From: an uncultured Lachnospiraceae bacterium
GTDB lineage: Bacteria > Bacillota > Clostridia > Lachnospirales > Lachnospiraceae
Assembly (NCBI GenBank): GCA_947643615.1
Contig: CANRWO010000004.1
Span: forward strand, 49,682-113,681
Direction: 5' to 3'
Length of the DNA stretch: 64,000 nucleotides
Shown: in pieces, positions 27,535 through 35,476 of the stretch
How positions within the stretch are numbered: position 1 is the first letter of the stretch
Layout: each line of letters starts with the position of its first letter
Position numbers and translations under genes: made by a program
Notes under the pieces: model-generated
Told to the model about the DNA's origin: nothing
What the model saw: only the letters and a program-made list of their open reading frames with translations
Database searches by the model: none

Positions 27535-28432
27535 TCGCAGCACTCCCCATGGCTACCCCCGTATCGGGTTCCTCTTCCAGCAGCACTCCTTGTAACAGAT
27601 AGCGTCTGTCCGATTTGTTCGCAACACAGGTGGAAAGGGTGATGATCCTGTTTCCGGCGCCGATTTCGGCCTCCTCGTTTATATTCCCATTCATGGTCCG
27701 GCTAGTAAGGATCTTGGCCAGATATTTCCGGAATACATCCCTGTCTGTAAAGTCATTGTTATACAATATGTGCTCGTTGCCGCTCTCATAGGCAGCAAAG
27801 ATCTCATAGACAAACAGATCTTCCTCTGTATAGATATACACATAGGGATGCTCTGCAAAATACTCGCTGTCCTCAAAACGGTGAAGCCCCGCAAACATAG
27901 TGCCGTTCTTCATGTTATGCCCGTAAATCACTGTGTTGGGATCCGTGAAATCCTTCGTATTATAATCTTCCGTATAAATGCAGCCGGGATAACCTTTGCT
28001 GCCGTCCAGATTATACTCCAGATAATAATAATTATCCGTAGGATGCTGCAGTATGGGATAATCTATCTTAGTATCAGGTATGTAGATCCATGCGTAAATA
28101 TCCTTGTTCACATTGGCCTGCAGATCCTCAAAGTCAACTTCCTTCTCAGGAACAGGAATCCCCTTTTCGGTCAGCATCCGTATGTAACTGTCCTCAGGGA
28201 CTTCCGGCTGCTCTTCCGACTCCGGCGCCCGGGTGGGCACTGCTGAGGCCACCACCTCCCGGGAAGACTCCGTTTCCCTGCTGACCGATGTACTTTCAGC
28301 AAGGCGTTCCAGCTCCTCCTCCGCCTGGTTACGGTTACGGATCTGCAGACAAGTGACGACCACTCCAATCACCGCCGCTGCCAGGAAAATACCGAATAAA
28401 AGTTTCCAAATCCAATTCTTCTTTTCTGACAT
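27524..28432 (-). CDS. srtB: Class B sortase
   Basis: 302 residues: an N-terminal membrane anchor (WKLLFGIFLAAAVIGVVVTCL), a Ser/Glu/Pro-rich linker, then the sortase domain. DTKIDYPILQ, VIYGHNMKNGTMF (catalytic His), IITLSTC (catalytic Cys) and DRRYLLQG (catalytic Arg) give the class B catalytic set. It lies between the cpsD-like kinase and the LCP gene, just before a protein with a sortase-type tail, which is the obvious candidate substrate. The start has GGAGGACTGAT before the ATG. Confidence 0.92.
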   Translation of the reverse strand: MSEKKNWIWKLLFGIFLAAAVIGVVVTCLQIRNRNQAEEELERLAESTSVSRETESSREVVASAVPTRAPESEEQPEVPEDSYIRMLTEKGIPVPEKEVDFEDLQANVNKDIYAWIYIPDTKIDYPILQHPTDNYYYLEYNLDGSKGYPGCIYTEDYNTKDFTDPNTVIYGHNMKNGTMFAGLHRFEDSEYFAEHPYVYIYTEEDLFVYEIFAAYESGNEHILYNNDFTDRDVFRKYLAKILTSRTMNGNINEEAEIGAGNRIITLSTCVANKSDRRYLLQGVLLEEEPDTGVAMGSAANEG

Positions 28433-28453
28433 ATCAGTCCTCCATGCCGCTTC

Positions 28454-29164
28454 TTACTCTTCCCCATAATTTCCGTAATACTTGCCGTAATACTTGCCGT
28501 AATACTTACCATAATATTTGCCGTAATAGCCTTTGCCAGACATATTGATCTTATTGAGCACACAACCCAGGATACGGCATCCTGTCACATCCAGCTGCTC
28601 CTTTACCTTCTTCACGAAATGGTAGCTGATAGCGCCGCTTTCCACCACCAGGACAGCCCCGTCACACATCTTTGCCACCACTGCGGTATCGATTACGCTG
28701 CCAAGAGGCGGCGTATCAATGATTACCATATCATACTCTTTCCTTGCAGTCTCCACCAGGGCACGGAACCTGTCGTTTCCCAAAAGCTCGCTGGGGTTCG
28801 GCGGTACCGGGCCGGAAAATATCATATAGAAACCTTTAATGTCCGTAGCACAGACTACGTCTTCCATGGCCGCTTTCCCTACCAGGTAATTAGCCAGGCC
28901 CAGTCTGACTTTCCCCTTTTTATGACGGTGTTTCATTACCGATTTGCGCAGATCTGCATCAATAAGCAGCACCCTTTTGCCGTTCTGTGCAAAAGAATGG
29001 GCCAATTCAAACGAAGTATCCGATTTTCCTTCATTGGGGGTACAGCTGGTAAGGCAGATTACATTCACGTTATTCCCCGAGAATTCGATATTGGTACGGA
29101 GGGTCTTGAAAGCCTCCTTTGAGCGAAAATCAAGTTCCATGTGGTTCAGTTCAATCGACTGCAT
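28454..29164 (-). CDS. cpsD: CpsD-like protein-tyrosine kinase (BY-kinase) with Tyr-rich repeat tail
   Basis: 236 residues. CTPNEGKSDTSFELAHSFA is the Walker A region, VLLIDADLRKSVM the Walker A', and DMVIIDTPPLGSVIDTA the Walker B. The C-terminus is a cluster of about nine tyrosines in repeats of YGKY, the autophosphorylation site of these kinases. It partners with the membrane adaptor encoded just upstream (29151-30314) and overlaps it by 14 bases. Phosphorylation cycles with the CpsB phosphatase control chain length and export. Confidence 0.93.
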   Translation of the reverse strand: MQSIELNHMELDFRSKEAFKTLRTNIEFSGNNVNVICLTSCTPNEGKSDTSFELAHSFAQNGKRVLLIDADLRKSVMKHRHKKGKVRLGLANYLVGKAAMEDVVCATDIKGFYMIFSGPVPPNPSELLGNDRFRALVETARKEYDMVIIDTPPLGSVIDTAVVAKMCDGAVLVVESGAISYHFVKKVKEQLDVTGCRILGCVLNKINMSGKGYYGKYYGKYYGKYYGKYYGNYGEE

Positions 29165-30314
29165 TCATCTGTCCTCCCTGTGCGCTTATCCGATGCACAT
29201 TACTTGCTCTTCTACTTTTATATCCGTTCCTGTCGGTTGCCCGCTCCGTTCTTCCGGCAGACGGACCGGCTACGGCCGGCCTCACACTGATCCTCTCCTG
29301 TTCCGCATCCGCCTCCAGGGCATAATCATCGTTCCCCATGTCCTCCAGGTCGATTTCTTCCAAATCTACCCCCTCCAGGCCCACACTTACCGCTTCCATA
29401 CTTGCGGAATCCATTTCATCCTCAACGTTCTCTGCCGCCATTCTTAACTCTGACGCATCCCGCTCCACGCTGGTCCCTTCCCCGGCTTTCCGCACCTGTC
29501 TTTGGGAATCCGATTTTCTCATAGCTGCGTCCGCCAAAGCGCTTCCTTCTTTTCGGGAAGGTTCCTGACCGGTTCTCTCCCTGAAATGGCTTATATGCCC
29601 GGACCCTTTATGGCTCTTATCGGGGTCTTCCCTTTCCGGTATCATGCCCAGAGTGCTGAGGCCCAGATATTTTTCAATGTCATCCGCGGTCTTGATCGTA
29701 TCATCCAACATAAAGCGCAGCAGTATGGCGGCCATACACAGAAGGGCGCCGATCAGCGCACCGATCACAGTCCACTTTCCCACACTGGGACTGGCCGGGT
29801 GCTCAGGGAAATTGGCCTCATCCACCACATTGACAGCCTGGATATCCATAACGCTCTTAATCCGCTCCGAAGCAACTTTCCGGACCTCATCTGCCAGCTG
29901 TTGGGCCATCCACGGATCCTCATCTGTGACGATGATGGAAATGATACGCGTATCCGACTGGGTCACCACACTGATCTTGTCTGCCAGAGTCTCATAGCTA
30001 TAGGGCAGTTCCCACGCGGCAATCACCTGTTCAGCCACATATCTGCTCTTGATCAGCTCCGGGAAATCCTTTGTCAGCTGTGTGCCCAGCTGCACGTCGC
30101 TATAAGTCAATGTACTGTCATTCTGCCTGTTCAGCACATATATCTTTGTAATGGATTCATACTGCTCCGTTACCACAAACTTACTGAGCACAAACCCTGC
30201 CGCGCCGGTAATCAATGCACAGATTATGATCAGCCACATCCTGTGCCACAGCAGTCCTGCCACCTCCATCAAGTCAATCTCGATTACGTCCGAATTGTAT
30301 TTGTTGGTATCCAT
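29151..30314 (-). CDS. cpsC: CpsC/Wzz-type chain-length and kinase-adaptor protein with long acidic tail
   Basis: 387 residues. Two membrane segments (WLIIICALITGAAGFVLSKFV near residue 25 and VIGALIGALLCMAAILLRFML near 190) flank the extracellular Wzz domain with YVLNRQNDSTLTYSD and DEDPWMAQQLADEVRKVASERI. The Pro-rich segment (FPEHPASPSVGK) before the second membrane span is typical. A cytoplasmic tail of about 170 residues follows, charged and rich in Glu/Asp/Ser, far longer than in pneumococcal CpsC (about 230 residues in all). The family activates the adjacent kinase; the role of the tail is unknown. Confidence 0.9.
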   Translation of the reverse strand: MDTNKYNSDVIEIDLMEVAGLLWHRMWLIIICALITGAAGFVLSKFVVTEQYESITKIYVLNRQNDSTLTYSDVQLGTQLTKDFPELIKSRYVAEQVIAAWELPYSYETLADKISVVTQSDTRIISIIVTDEDPWMAQQLADEVRKVASERIKSVMDIQAVNVVDEANFPEHPASPSVGKWTVIGALIGALLCMAAILLRFMLDDTIKTADDIEKYLGLSTLGMIPEREDPDKSHKGSGHISHFRERTGQEPSRKEGSALADAAMRKSDSQRQVRKAGEGTSVERDASELRMAAENVEDEMDSASMEAVSVGLEGVDLEEIDLEDMGNDDYALEADAEQERISVRPAVAGPSAGRTERATDRNGYKSRRASNVHRISAQGGQMNAVD

Positions 30315-30379
30315 TTAAATAACCATGCCTTTCTCAATTCCAAAATAAATTTTAGATTATAGGATTCTCCCCGGGAATT

Positions 30380-31090
30380 CTATAACAGGTACTTTTCCGC
30401 ATTTCCAAAAAGCAACGCATCCGTGTAACGGCTGCCGCATTTCTTATACAAAAGGCCGGCGCACTTTTCCATGTAAGGCGCTCTCCTCCCGTCGCTGTGG
30501 GCGTCAGTAGCCACAAATTCCACCAGCTCGTCCTTCAGCAGGCTTTTCACGTCTTTCCTGGCCTGCCTGCCGTTATCTCCCACCACCGATGCGGCGTTTA
30601 CCTGAAACAGCACGCCCATTTTATGTAAATCCTTCAACAGGGAAATATCCTCCAGAACCTTCCCATACCGCTCCACATGGGCCGTCACCGGCCGGTATCC
30701 CGTCCCCAGGATATCCCGCAAAGCATTACGGAAATAGGCCCGGTCTACCATGGGGTCAAACTCCACCAGTACACAATCGGAACCGCCCAGGGTTATCGCC
30801 CGGTCCTCTTCCAGCAGTTCAAGCACTTCTTCACGGAAATAGTACTCCGTACCGCAGAGGATCTGTATCGGCAAATCTTCCCTGTCGGCTAACTCTGCCA
30901 GCTTCTCCACGTTTTGGTAAACCAGCTCTGCATCAGGGCAGCCTTTCCCCGGCATATTGTGAGGCGTTGCTATCATCAGGTCGATTCCCTCTTCGCAGGC
31001 TATGCGGAGCATGGACAGAGACTGATTCACAGAGCGGGCGCCATCGTCCATATTGGGCAAAATATGTGAATGTATGTCTATGTATCCCAT
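30380..31090 (-). CDS. cpsB: CpsB-like PHP-family protein-tyrosine phosphatase
   Basis: About 236 residues. YIDIHSHILPNMDDGA is the first metal-binding motif of PHP phosphatases, followed by MIATPHNMPG, VLVEFDP, PVTAHVERYG and FVATDAHSDGRR, which supply the remaining His/Asp ligands. It removes phosphate from the CpsD-like kinase. I place the start at the ATG at 31090 with AAAGGTG upstream; two ATGs earlier in frame (31114 and 31108) are less suitable. It is the first gene of the glycan operon, about 115 bases after the predicted transcription start. Confidence 0.9.
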   Translation of the reverse strand: MGYIDIHSHILPNMDDGARSVNQSLSMLRIACEEGIDLMIATPHNMPGKGCPDAELVYQNVEKLAELADREDLPIQILCGTEYYFREEVLELLEEDRAITLGGSDCVLVEFDPMVDRAYFRNALRDILGTGYRPVTAHVERYGKVLEDISLLKDLHKMGVLFQVNAASVVGDNGRQARKDVKSLLKDELVEFVATDAHSDGRRAPYMEKCAGLLYKKCGSRYTDALLFGNAEKYLL

Positions 31091-31184
31091 ACCCACACCT
31101 TTCCACATCTCCAAGTATATTCACCTGCAAAATATAAGTAAGCCGGCAAATGTCGCCTGTCACTTACAGCAGGCATTATCCATG

Positions 31185-31245
31185 TAGTCACGTACGTGAC
31201 CATATCTCCTACATTATAGTCACCTTTCTGACCATAGTCAAGTAC
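31185..31245. promoter_or_regulatory. Two operator-like dyads over the glycan promoter
   Basis: TAGTCAC-GTAC-GTGACCATA at 31185-31204 contains a perfect 14-bp palindrome. TAGTCAC-CTTTC-TGACCATA at 31217-31236 repeats the same half sites 32 bp away, and a third TAGTCA starts at 31235. One dyad fills the spacer between -35 and -10, and the other lies just after the start of transcription. This layout is typical of repressor operators; the regulator is not identified by the sequence. Confidence 0.75.
31213..31241 (-). promoter_or_regulatory. Sigma-A-type promoter of the glycan operon
   Basis: On the minus strand TTGACT (31241-31236), a 17-base spacer and a perfect TATAAT (31218-31213) form a near-consensus promoter reading towards cpsB. 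Start of transcription is expected near 31206. Confidence 0.85.
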
Positions 31246-31419
31246 ATAACCGTAAAATAAAATTTGTTTACAAGCAGACAATTGTACAAACTGTTGAAAA
31301 TACGGCTTTACAACCATCAATGGTAATTTCAGGGAGACAGGAATTTAACCTCATAAAGCATAAATTTTGCCCATGATAGATAGTAACCACACTTTTTTAC
31401 AGAAGAAAGAAGGAGAAAC

Positions 31420-31638
31420 TTGATCACATATGACCCTTTTTGGGAAACTCTGCGAAATTCGCACGAGTCTACATATTCATTAATAAATAACCATCGCGTT
31501 TCCAGTGCCATTATCGACAAACTCCGTAAGAATAAGCCAATGAATACCACCACAATCAATGATCTTTGCCGCATATTGCAATGTGATATTCAGGATATTG
31601 CCGTTTACATCCCTTCCGACGAAGATCAGGTGTTATGA
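31420..31638 (+). CDS. Small XRE-family DNA-binding regulator
   Basis: A 72-residue helix-turn-helix protein of the short Cro/CI-like type common in Clostridia: MITYDPFWETLR, then STYSLINNHRVSSAIIDKLRK as the helix-turn-helix and TTTINDLCRILQCDIQDIAVYI as the closing helices. The start is a TTG at 31420 after AAGGAG; the nearby ATG is out of frame. It is divergent from the glycan operon and about 180 bases from its promoter, so it is the natural candidate to bind the dyads there, though this is inference. Confidence 0.85.
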   Translation: MITYDPFWETLRNSHESTYSLINNHRVSSAIIDKLRKNKPMNTTTINDLCRILQCDIQDIAVYIPSDEDQVL

Positions 31639-31702
31639 CTTTTGTTATAGAGCACCAAGCCAATCTGATTTTGGAAAATATTGATATTTCGTAAACGTTA
31701 AA

Positions 31703-31735
31703 ATCCGGGGTGGATATTCTCACCCCGGATTTGTC
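31703..31735 (+). terminator. Terminator after the XRE gene
   Basis: ATCCGGGGTG and CACCCCGGAT form a perfect 10-bp stem with an 8-base loop, followed by TTGTCATTAT; the U tract is weak. Confidence 0.65.
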
Positions 31736-31810
31736 ATTATATTGATTGTCGAATTGAATGTGAATTTAATATTCGGACTTGATCGGTTCTGACGGCATTT
31801 TCAGCTTGGA

Positions 31811-31851
31811 TAAAAAGAAAAAATGCCGGAAACATCGCATTTTCCGGCATT
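31811..31851 (-). terminator. Terminator of the tRNA transcript
   Basis: On the minus strand AATGCCGGAAA and TTTCCGGCATT form an 11-bp stem with an 8-base loop, followed by TTTTTCTTTTTA. It lies just after the tRNA-Met gene. Confidence 0.88.
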
Positions 31852-31859
31852 CTCCTGCA

Positions 31860-31933
31860 TAGCGAGAGGGGGATTTGAACCCTCGACACCACGGGTATGA
31901 ACCGTGTGCTCTAGCCAACTGAGCTATCTCGCC
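31860..31933 (-). tRNA. tRNA-Met (CAT anticodon)
   Basis: Starts GGCGAGATAGCTCAGTTGG, anticodon arm CACGG-TTCATAC-CCGTG with anticodon CAT, and T loop TTCAAAT. The acceptor stem closes with TCTCGCT and discriminator A; CCA is not encoded. The G1-U72 pair and lack of three GC pairs at the loop argue for elongator Met; a lysidine-modified Ile tRNA cannot be excluded. Confidence 0.9.
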
Positions 31934-31937
31934 ATAA

Positions 31938-32010
31938 TGGAAGTTATAGGGTTCGAACCTATGACCCTCTGCTTGTAAGGCAGATGCTCTCCCAGCTGAG
32001 CTAAACTTCC
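31938..32010 (-). tRNA. tRNA-Val (TAC anticodon)
   Basis: GGAAGTTTAGCTCAGCTGGG at the 5' end, anticodon loop CTTACAA between CTGC and GCAG stems, T loop TTCGAAC and acceptor AACTTCC with discriminator A. It is four bases upstream of tRNA-Met in the same transcript. Confidence 0.95.
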
Positions 32011-32052
32011 AAACCGCCGGCCGACAGTCTTACAACCGCAGCCGACTTACAT

Positions 32053-32081
32053 AGTATACAATGGACAAACCTGTTTGTCAA
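32053..32081 (-). promoter_or_regulatory. Promoter of the tRNA-Val/tRNA-Met transcript
   Basis: TTGACA (32081-32076), 17-base spacer and TATACT (32058-32053) on the minus strand; start of transcription would be about 35 bases before tRNA-Val. Confidence 0.88.
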
Positions 32082-32140
32082 CTATTTTTTTATCATTAAA
32101 AACACTCTTTAGCAACATTCGTTACAGTTCATACGCGCCA

Positions 32141-33907
32141 TTACATCCGTTCCGGCGCGGAGAAACCCAGTACATCTATGCAGCACTCCAGCACATCCCT
32201 TGTGAGGCCAAGCAGCGCGACCAGACCGGCGCGCCTTGCCTCATCTTCCTCACCGAGGATCTTCGTCTCATGGTAAAAGTGGTTAAAGGCGTTTGCCAGG
32301 TCATATACATATGCGCACACCCTGTGGGGGGCAATCTCCTCCGCAGCGCTTTGCATCATGGCATTGAACCCGGTCAGTTCCATCATTAGTGCCTTCTCCG
32401 ATTCATTGCCTGCCTCCTGCAGCAGAGCCTTATCTATTTCACCGCCCTGTTCCCTGTATTTACCCAAAATGGATTTAATCCGCACTATGGTGTACAGGAT
32501 GTAGGGCCCTGTATCTCCCTCGAAAGAAGTAAAACGGTCAATATCAAACACATAGTCCTTGGATGCCTGATTGGACAAATCTCCGTACTTTAATGCTGCC
32601 ACGGCGACGATATCCGCCACTTTCTCAGCTTCCTCCTCCGGCATCTGGCGGCCTTCCTTTATTTTCCGGAGCATCTCCTCCCTGGTATCACGGATCAGGT
32701 TCTCCAGGCGCATCACGCCTCCGTCCCTGGTCTTAAAAGGTTTCCCGTCACTTCCGTTCATGGTGCCGAACCCCAGAAATTTCAGTTCCGTCCCGGGCGT
32801 CACCAGCTTTGTCTTTCTGGCACAGCGGAATACCTGTTCAAAATACAGGTCCTGCCTTTTATCAACCACATAAACGATTTCATCCGGCCGGTACAGCCTC
32901 ATACGCTCCATAATGGTAGCCAGGTCCGTGGTATTATAAAGAGAAGCGCCGTCCGACTTTAAGATCATGCAGGGCGGGATCTCCTTGGTGTCGGTCTCCT
33001 CCTTCACATCCACCACCAGGGCCCCTTCGCTGATATACGCATAATGGTTGTCCTTCATATATGCCACCAGCTCCGGGATCAGCTCATGGACGTCGCTCTC
33101 CCCTTTCCAGAGGTCGAATTCCACATTGAGGCTGCCGTAGTTTTTCTTCAGGTCAGCCACAGAAACATCCATCATGTGCCTCCACAACGCACGGTAGCCT
33201 CTGTTTCCACTCTGTAGTTTATAGGTAGCCTCCATGGCCCGGGCCTTGTATTCGGGATCCTCCTTTGACCGGGCGCTGGCGGCGGGATAAATCTCCTCCA
33301 GCTCCGAGATGGTAAAAGGCGCCTCCTTGGGATACTCCCCCTGGAAATCCTCGTCGAAATAAACCATCTCAGGCTTACGCTCCCTCAACCCCGTGATAAT
33401 CAGTCCCATTTGCAGGCCCCAGTCGCCCAGATGCACGTCGCCGATCACTTCATTCCCCACATAACGGCATATTCTCTTCACACTCTCACCAATGACTGCG
33501 GAACGGATGTGCCCCACATGAAGAGGCTTGGCCACATTCGCCCCGCCATAGTCAATGATAATCTTCCTGGGACGGGGGGACGTTTCCAGGCCGAATTTTT
33601 CTTCCGCCGCCATCCCTTTTACGTACTCCAACAGAAAGCTTTCCGAAATTTTTAAATTCAGGAACCCGGGAGGTACTGCCGCCGCTTCCTTGAATACTTT
33701 ACTGTGGGCCAGCTTTTCGGCAACCTCATTGGCAATCGCCACCGGGGCCTTGCGGTACTGCTTTGCCCCTGCCATAGCGCCGTTACATTGGTACTCGCAC
33801 AGATCCGGGCGGTTCGACACCGTAACCTTCCCCAAGGAAGCATCATAGCCTGCTGCCTCGAAGGCCCGTCCCGCTTCTTCCGATAACAAATCCAACAATT
33901 TCTTCAT
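32141..33907 (-). CDS. argS: Arginyl-tRNA synthetase
   Basis: About 588 residues. The N-terminal additional domain includes DLCEYQCNGAMAGAKQYRKAP. The class I active site is DYGGANVAKPLHVGHIRSA with the HIGH-like HVGH, and GDWGLQMGLII follows. The C-terminal DALR anticodon-binding region includes YVYDLANAFNHFYHETKIL. The enzyme attaches arginine to tRNA-Arg. I favour the ATG at 33907 (MKKLLDLL); ATG at 33919, four codons earlier, is nearer the AGGAAAGGA and is a fair alternative. The open frame further upstream overlaps intergenic repeat sequence and is not coding. Confidence 0.95.
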   Translation of the reverse strand: MKKLLDLLSEEAGRAFEAAGYDASLGKVTVSNRPDLCEYQCNGAMAGAKQYRKAPVAIANEVAEKLAHSKVFKEAAAVPPGFLNLKISESFLLEYVKGMAAEEKFGLETSPRPRKIIIDYGGANVAKPLHVGHIRSAVIGESVKRICRYVGNEVIGDVHLGDWGLQMGLIITGLRERKPEMVYFDEDFQGEYPKEAPFTISELEEIYPAASARSKEDPEYKARAMEATYKLQSGNRGYRALWRHMMDVSVADLKKNYGSLNVEFDLWKGESDVHELIPELVAYMKDNHYAYISEGALVVDVKEETDTKEIPPCMILKSDGASLYNTTDLATIMERMRLYRPDEIVYVVDKRQDLYFEQVFRCARKTKLVTPGTELKFLGFGTMNGSDGKPFKTRDGGVMRLENLIRDTREEMLRKIKEGRQMPEEEAEKVADIVAVAALKYGDLSNQASKDYVFDIDRFTSFEGDTGPYILYTIVRIKSILGKYREQGGEIDKALLQEAGNESEKALMMELTGFNAMMQSAAEEIAPHRVCAYVYDLANAFNHFYHETKILGEEDEARRAGLVALLGLTRDVLECCIDVLGFSAPERM

Positions 33908-34084
33908 AACAATACCCATTCCTTTCCTAATAAAAACCCTTCCCCTGGGAAGCAGGCCCAAATATGCAGATTGGCCGGAATCCTCTCGGCGCAATACTTT
34001 TCCTGAATTAATATGCCACAGCCTGTGCACCCAAGGGCACATGGAACCAGAAGTCGGCACAATGGTTTTCTGTGATATTTTACC

Positions 34085-34753
34085 TTAATTTCCCGCATCA
34101 CGCAAGGAGTATCCGCATCCACAATAATTTTGCCGGTAAAGGCCATACTTGGCGGACAGTTCCACGGAACGCCTGTAGCCGTCCCTTTTCTTAAAGTCAG
34201 ACGGCAGCCAGGGCACACCGTATTCCCTGGACAATGCCAATCCGATCTCATTCAGCTTCCCGGCATTTTTCAGGGGGCTTATGGTAAGGGTTGTACAGAA
34301 AAAGTCGTATCCTGCCTCCTTGGCCCGTTTTGCCGTTTCCCGGAGCCGCAGGCCATAACAGCGAAAGCATCTCTCCCCGCCCTCCGTGCAATCTTCATAT
34401 CCCCTTGCTGCTTCATAAAACTTTTGGGGTTCATAATCCCCTTCCGCAAATGCAATAGGATACCCTCTGCGCACGCCTGCCTCTATCTCCCCGTTAAATG
34501 CATCGATCAGGCGTTTCTGCTCCTCCACCCTCTTACAATACTCCTCAGGGGACGAAATATTGGGATTATAATAAAATACAGTAATGAAGAAAAAGCTGCA
34601 TAAATACTCCAGCACATAGCTGCTGCAGGGGGCACAACAGCTATGGAGGAAAAGGCGCCTTCCCGCCTCCCGGCCCGGGGAGGCGGACTGCCCGCCCTCC
34701 TCCAAGGTACCCAAAATTTTATCCAGTTCTTTTTGATAATTTACCGCATTCAT
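34085..34753 (-). CDS. queH: Epoxyqueuosine reductase QueH
   Basis: 222 residues. LFLHSCCAPCSSYVLEYL holds the adjacent-Cys motif, YNPNISSPEEYCKRVEEQKR follows, and GGERCFRCYGLRLRETAK and RQNYCGCGYS supply the other metal-binding cysteines of the QueH (formerly DUF208) family. QueH performs the last step of queuosine tRNA modification in bacteria lacking QueG. No other queuosine genes are in the window. It reads away from the alkyltransferase-like gene at 34930. Confidence 0.92.
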   Translation of the reverse strand: MNAVNYQKELDKILGTLEEGGQSASPGREAGRRLFLHSCCAPCSSYVLEYLCSFFFITVFYYNPNISSPEEYCKRVEEQKRLIDAFNGEIEAGVRRGYPIAFAEGDYEPQKFYEAARGYEDCTEGGERCFRCYGLRLRETAKRAKEAGYDFFCTTLTISPLKNAGKLNEIGLALSREYGVPWLPSDFKKRDGYRRSVELSAKYGLYRQNYCGCGYSLRDAGN

Positions 34754-34929
34754 TTTTTACCTCATTTCTGTATTGCTTTGTAGACATGATTTTTCAAACA
34801 CGCTCCGGCACAGATCCCCGGTTGAATATTTTCACTGCCTGTTTGTCAATTTCCGGCATCGAAATTTACAACCGCCTCATTGCAGGGACAGGCAGAGAGC
34901 ATTATAATCTTGTCAGGAGGTGGATGTCA

Positions 34930-35412
34930 ATGGCTAATGAAAACAAAAAGGATTTTAATGCTATGCTTCATGACAGCAAAGATATGCCAAAGACCCAGAC
35001 GGTCACGGATCAAAAAAGTATCGAAAAATATGGGGGCAGCCGGATGTATTTTGCGCCGCCCATAGACTATGACAGGATAATGAGGCAGATTCCCTTTGGA
35101 AAGGTAACCACCATCGGGAAAATACGGGAATATTTTGCCAGATGCAGCGGCGCTGATTTCACCGAACCCATCACCGCAGGAGTTTTCGTGTCCATTGCCG
35201 CATGGGCAAGCTACCAGCGGCCCCACGACGAAACACCCTACTGGAGGACCCTGAAGGCAGATGGCGAGCTGAACCCCAAATATCCGGGAGGGATTGAGGA
35301 ACAAAAAAAGAAATTGGAATCAGAAGGGCATACCGTCCTGCAAAAAGGCAGGAAAAACATCAAATATTACGTAAAAGATTTTGAGAATGTACTTTTTGAA
35401 CTGGCCGAATAG
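34930..35412 (+). CDS. Alkyltransferase-like (MGMT-fold) DNA-binding protein
   Basis: 160 residues. The C-terminal domain has the MGMT wing-helix pattern: DRIMRQIPFGKVTTIGKIREYF and RPHDETPYWRTLKADGELNPKYPGG. Where O6-alkylguanine transferases have P-C-H-R with the acceptor cysteine, this protein reads P-Y-W-R, so it cannot accept alkyl groups and is best viewed as an ATL-type damage sensor that hands lesions to excision repair. The N-terminal 35 residues are charged and specific to this subfamily. The ATG at 34930 lies nine bases after AGGAGG. Confidence 0.8.
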   Translation: MANENKKDFNAMLHDSKDMPKTQTVTDQKSIEKYGGSRMYFAPPIDYDRIMRQIPFGKVTTIGKIREYFARCSGADFTEPITAGVFVSIAAWASYQRPHDETPYWRTLKADGELNPKYPGGIEEQKKKLESEGHTVLQKGRKNIKYYVKDFENVLFELAE

Positions 35413-35420
35413 GCAAAATA

Positions 35421-35466
35421 CTCCCGGAACCTCCGGCGCAAAGTCCGTCGCAAAAGATTCCGGGAG
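35421..35466. terminator. Shared terminator between convergent genes
   Basis: CTCCCGGAA and TTCCGGGAG pair, with a second smaller stem inside. It sits between the ends of the MGMT-like gene (plus) and the superoxide dismutase gene (minus). The flanking U tracts are poor. Confidence 0.55.
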
Positions 35467-35476
35467 CCTGCCTGTT

